From Planctomycetota bacterium (lineage in GTDB: Bacteria > Planctomycetota > Phycisphaerae > Sedimentisphaerales > Anaerobacaceae), in NCBI GenBank assembly GCA_026386835.1, contig JAPLMV010000048.1:1-9020 (forward strand): 9,020 bases of DNA. Direction: 5' to 3'. This document shows positions 6,632-9,020 of this stretch, one piece after another (positions within the stretch are counted from its first letter, which is position 1; each line of letters begins with the position of its first letter). The position numbers and the translations under genes are program-made. The notes below the pieces were generated by a model. That model made no database searches. It was not told where the DNA came from and saw nothing but the letters and a program-made list of their open reading frames with translations.

Positions 6632-6672
6632 CAGTTGACGTGGGAGTCAATTAGCACGTCAATTGCTTTTTT
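6632..6672 (+). terminator. Intrinsic-terminator-like hairpin overlapping the methyltransferase stop
   Basis: The arms CAGTTGACGTG (6632-6642) and CACGTCAATTG (6655-6665) pair over 11 bp with one G-T wobble and a 12-base loop. On the + strand they are followed by C and six T residues (6667-6672). The T run is on the + strand side, although both flanking genes run on the - strand, so as a canonical terminator it would stop + strand (antisense) transcription. In the - direction it is a hairpin without a T run. The methyltransferase stop codon (6661-6659) lies inside the right arm. Confidence 0.5.
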
Positions 6673-9019
6673 CTGTTCCTTCGACTATCGCGATTTCGGC
6701 TGGCGTTAGTACGTATAACTCATAAACCAAATTATCAATCTGACCATCCGTCGAATCTATCTGACGCTGTATGCGAGTCTTCTCATCTGGATTCTTTATC
6801 GTATTTATTTTCTTATGCAACTCCAACATCTCATCGACTAACGATACCATTTTGTCGTGATTGGTATTATCTGTCTTGTTCGCTGTATCGATGGTCTTTA
6901 TTGGTAGCATTTTAAGTTGAGTAACTTTTATCTGTGGAAATGCTTTCGTTGCCTCATCAAAATATGCTCGTATAAAAAATGCCATTAGGCGGCTACCAAG
7001 GACACCTAAAAGATACTGTGAATTTACTCCTTTATCAGGCTTAGTGATATAAACCTGCTGATCCGCAACAGAATTTTCTCTTTCAAGAGTCACTACCAAT
7101 CGCTCTGCAAGGATTTTACGCGAATAAATGCGTTCCCCCTCAAAGAATTTTGGATCACGAGGTTCTGCCAACCACATCCCATACTTTACATATTCTTGCG
7201 GTATAACATACCCATATCTTTTTAAATCATGTCCATAGATAAATGGCCTAAAACCCTTTTTAAAGGTCATGTTATGATAAGGGCGGTTATCAAGATCTTT
7301 TTGAGTTTGCGGGCCAGTTCCGTAAGCTGTTTGGCCGTATCCGCCTAATCTATATGGATGCACCCCCCGAGTAATACTTGCCAAACTACCCAATTCTGTA
7401 AATCTATTCTTTAGAGATTCTACCAAATCACTCGCTTTTGGTGATACTGCCGTTGAAATTGGCTTTGTCCCATCAGCATATTTGGCAGTCTTTAACTTTA
7501 TCGGATTAAACTCCTTTGCATCTTTTGCGATAGATGTCGTGATAAAAACATTGCTGGCATGATCAGATTTCTTAAATGTATAAACTATCGTATCAACTGT
7601 TATTCCCGGGAATACGTCGGGGGGAGGAACCGCTATACATACTTCTTGTGAATGTGAGAAAAAGAATGCGCGGGTTACTGATGAATATGTATTGGTCAAC
7701 CAGACGTTTGGTACAATTTCACCAACATAGCCACCAGTTTTAGAAAGGAGAAATGCCTTTTCCATGAAAATCGAAAACATATCCATTTGATACGGAGAAG
7801 TTTTATAATGTCCACTGAGATATGTTTTCACTTCATCAGTTATATTTAATGCTTTCCAATTACGCCCAAAAACATACGGCGGATTACCGATAACGGCGTC
7901 GAAACCGCCTTGTTTGAAGATGGGTGCAAATTCCTTTTGCCAGTCAAAGGCGCGTATCTTATCCTGCTGCCCATTATCAAAAAGCTGATTTTCATAAAAA
8001 TCGTGCTCAATCAATGAATTGCCGCATTTGATATTATTGCCCAGGTCCGGCAGAGCACGTTCATGAAACAATCTCAAACTCTCCTGCGTCTCATTTTCAA
8101 GAACCTTTAACAAAAGGGAAAGTTTCGTTACCTCTACCGCCTGCGAATCTATATCAACGCCATAAATATTGTTTAACAAAATCCTTTTTTTCTCATCAAT
8201 CGTCAAAAACCACTGTCCGCCCTTACCCTGATATATCACCTTTTTATGTTTCGATGGTTCTTTGGCGTAATAATCACGGTGAAAATCCAAAAGATACTGA
8301 TATGCCCCGATTAAAAATGAACCGCTGCCGCAGGCAGGGTCGAGGATGCGCAGTTTCGCAATCTGCGCCGGTGTCTTTAATATATTTATTTTCTCTGTGT
8401 TCTCTGTGTCCTCTGTGGCTAATTTACTTCCGCAAAGTTTTCCAACGGTATTTTTTACAATGTAATCGACAATATACGAAGGTGTATAATAAACTCCGCC
8501 TGCCTTTTTAACTTCCGGCTTTTCCTCAACTTTTGCCTGATGCGATGCGGTTAGCCGAATCACCTTGCCCAAAAATTGCTCATATACGTTGCCCAGAATT
8601 TCCGCCGGCATAATGGAAAATTCGTAAGGGCACGGATAATATAAATCTTTGATGATTTTCTTTAGAACATCGTCATCTACTTTTAGATTTGCCGATAGTT
8701 CGTCAGGCGATTGGGGCCTGTCTTTTTCTCTGCGAAAATGAAAAATGCCTGAATTATATCTTTCATCGGATTTCTCAAAAAGTTCAAAAAGCCGCGGATA
8801 TATTCTCGAGCCGTTAATAAGCCCTAAGAGTTGTTCGCTGCGCTCTATCCCTCTGTCTTCGCATATCCTCAAAAATAAAATTCTGTCGATGGTCTTTTGC
8901 ACGGCGAAATTAAGGTCATAAACGGATAGTTTACCGTTGCGAATCGCAATATTTTTAGCCAGTTCGTCCCGCCATCCTTCTATTTCAGCCAGAAACTCTT
9001 TATCTACTGTAGTTGTGCC
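6659..9019 (-). CDS. Type IIG-like restriction-modification protein (Eco57I/TaqI-type N6-adenine methyltransferase), 5' part missing
   Basis: The frame is open to the right edge, giving 786 visible residues. The first 39 before the GTG at 8902 (TVDKEFLAEIEGWRDELAKNIA ... LSVYDLNFA) fit the family, so that GTG is not the start. Counting from 8902: QKTIDRILFLRICEDRGIE (2-20), a helical region, the segment GGVYYTPSYIVDYIVKNTVG (135-154), S-adenosylmethionine motif I DPACGSGSF (188-196), YGVDIDSQAVEVTKLSL (247-263), catalytic motif IV NPPY (340-343), and a TaqI-like target-recognition region around 510-670 ending LLGVLGSRLMAFFIR ... FPQIKVTQLKMLPI. A charged coiled-coil tail (685-727) follows. 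It should methylate adenine in a specific DNA site. In type IIG enzymes the nuclease domain lies at the N-terminus, here outside the window, so cutting activity cannot be judged. Residues 161-171 (LATEDTENTEK) are an insertion made by a 9-bp repeat. No separate specificity subunit is present, against type I HsdM; a BREX PglX protein is less likely. Confidence 0.88.
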   Translation of the reverse strand, partial: GTTTVDKEFLAEIEGWRDELAKNIAIRNGKLSVYDLNFAVQKTIDRILFLRICEDRGIERSEQLLGLINGSRIYPRLFELFEKSDERYNSGIFHFRREKDRPQSPDELSANLKVDDDVLKKIIKDLYYPCPYEFSIMPAEILGNVYEQFLGKVIRLTASHQAKVEEKPEVKKAGGVYYTPSYIVDYIVKNTVGKLCGSKLATEDTENTEKINILKTPAQIAKLRILDPACGSGSFLIGAYQYLLDFHRDYYAKEPSKHKKVIYQGKGGQWFLTIDEKKRILLNNIYGVDIDSQAVEVTKLSLLLKVLENETQESLRLFHERALPDLGNNIKCGNSLIEHDFYENQLFDNGQQDKIRAFDWQKEFAPIFKQGGFDAVIGNPPYVFGRNWKALNITDEVKTYLSGHYKTSPYQMDMFSIFMEKAFLLSKTGGYVGEIVPNVWLTNTYSSVTRAFFFSHSQEVCIAVPPPDVFPGITVDTIVYTFKKSDHASNVFITTSIAKDAKEFNPIKLKTAKYADGTKPISTAVSPKASDLVESLKNRFTELGSLASITRGVHPYRLGGYGQTAYGTGPQTQKDLDNRPYHNMTFKKGFRPFIYGHDLKRYGYVIPQEYVKYGMWLAEPRDPKFFEGERIYSRKILAERLVVTLERENSVADQQVYITKPDKGVNSQYLLGVLGSRLMAFFIRAYFDEATKAFPQIKVTQLKMLPIKTIDTANKTDNTNHDKMVSLVDEMLELHKKINTIKNPDEKTRIQRQIDSTDGQIDNLVYELYVLTPAEIAIVEGTEKSN
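8391..8417. repeat. Three tandem 9-bp repeats inside the methyltransferase gene
   Basis: TTCTCTGTG, TTCTCTGTG and TCCTCTGTG follow one another directly on the + strand. Read on the - strand in the gene's frame they encode the TEDTENTE of ATEDTENTEK. The unit keeps the frame open. Similar CACAGAG-type tracts are, from memory, scattered through some bacterial genomes, but this could not be searched here. Confidence 0.85.
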
Positions 9020-9020
9020 T

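Noticed and set aside
8391..8417. The three short repeats as a CRISPR array
   Set aside because: The units are 9 bases and directly tandem with no spacers, and they lie inside a coding frame.
8254..8511. An 85-residue + strand open frame containing LFSLCSLCPLWL
   Set aside because: This is the antisense translation of the methyltransferase and its 9-bp repeats, not a gene.
8902..8902. GTG near 8902 as the start of the methyltransferase
   Set aside because: The frame stays open to the window edge and the upstream residues fit the family, so the gene begins beyond the window.
6659..9019. Reading the methyltransferase as BREX PglX or a type I HsdM
   Set aside because: The visible target-recognition region and single-chain layout fit the Eco57I/TaqI-type IIG group better, and no BREX or HsdS/HsdR partner is visible in the window.

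Overview
The window reads as ordinary bacterial chromosome. Genes are closely packed, base composition is moderate, and there are good Shine-Dalgarno sites and at least one textbook sigma-70 promoter. The gene set is acetyl-CoA synthetase, an OFA-family carboxylate transporter, a DUF3786 protein, MarC, a PIG-L deacetylase, a sodium/solute symporter, MscL and a single-chain restriction-modification enzyme. This suits an anaerobic or facultative heterotroph. DUF3786 and the 9-bp repeat inside the restriction gene make me lean weakly towards a planctomycete of the Phycisphaerae type, but nothing here is decisive. No rRNA, tRNA, CRISPR array, insertion sequence or replication origin was seen.

Left block (1-2845, + strand): the C-terminal half of acetyl-CoA synthetase enters from the left edge. 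After a GC-rich stem-loop comes an OFA-type MFS transporter, then a DUF3786 protein 6 bases later. A reasonable reading is import of a short carboxylate coupled to its activation to acyl-CoA, with the DUF3786 protein in an unknown associated role.

Middle block (2846-4355, + strand): a 129-base intergenic region with a perfect -10 box and TGGT/ACCA inverted repeats precedes a MarC-family membrane protein. A PIG-L/LmbE-type zinc deacetylase follows 16 bases later. Its C-terminal tail carries the same ten-residue motif twice, written with different synonymous codons.

Right block (4416-9020, - strand): in transcription order from the right, this holds a type IIG-like (Eco57I/TaqI-type) DNA methyltransferase-restriction protein running off the right edge, then MscL with its own strong promoter and a four-cysteine tail, then an SSS-family sodium/solute symporter with a structured leader. 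The symporter converges with the deacetylase gene across a 60-base gap. The restriction gene looks more AT-rich than its neighbours by eye and contains an in-frame insertion made of three 9-bp repeats, so this side may be accessory DNA.

No clearly new multi-gene system is visible. The observations most worth following up are the 9-bp repeat insertion in the methyltransferase gene, the duplicated motif in the deacetylase tail, and the DUF3786 linkage to carboxylate uptake and activation.
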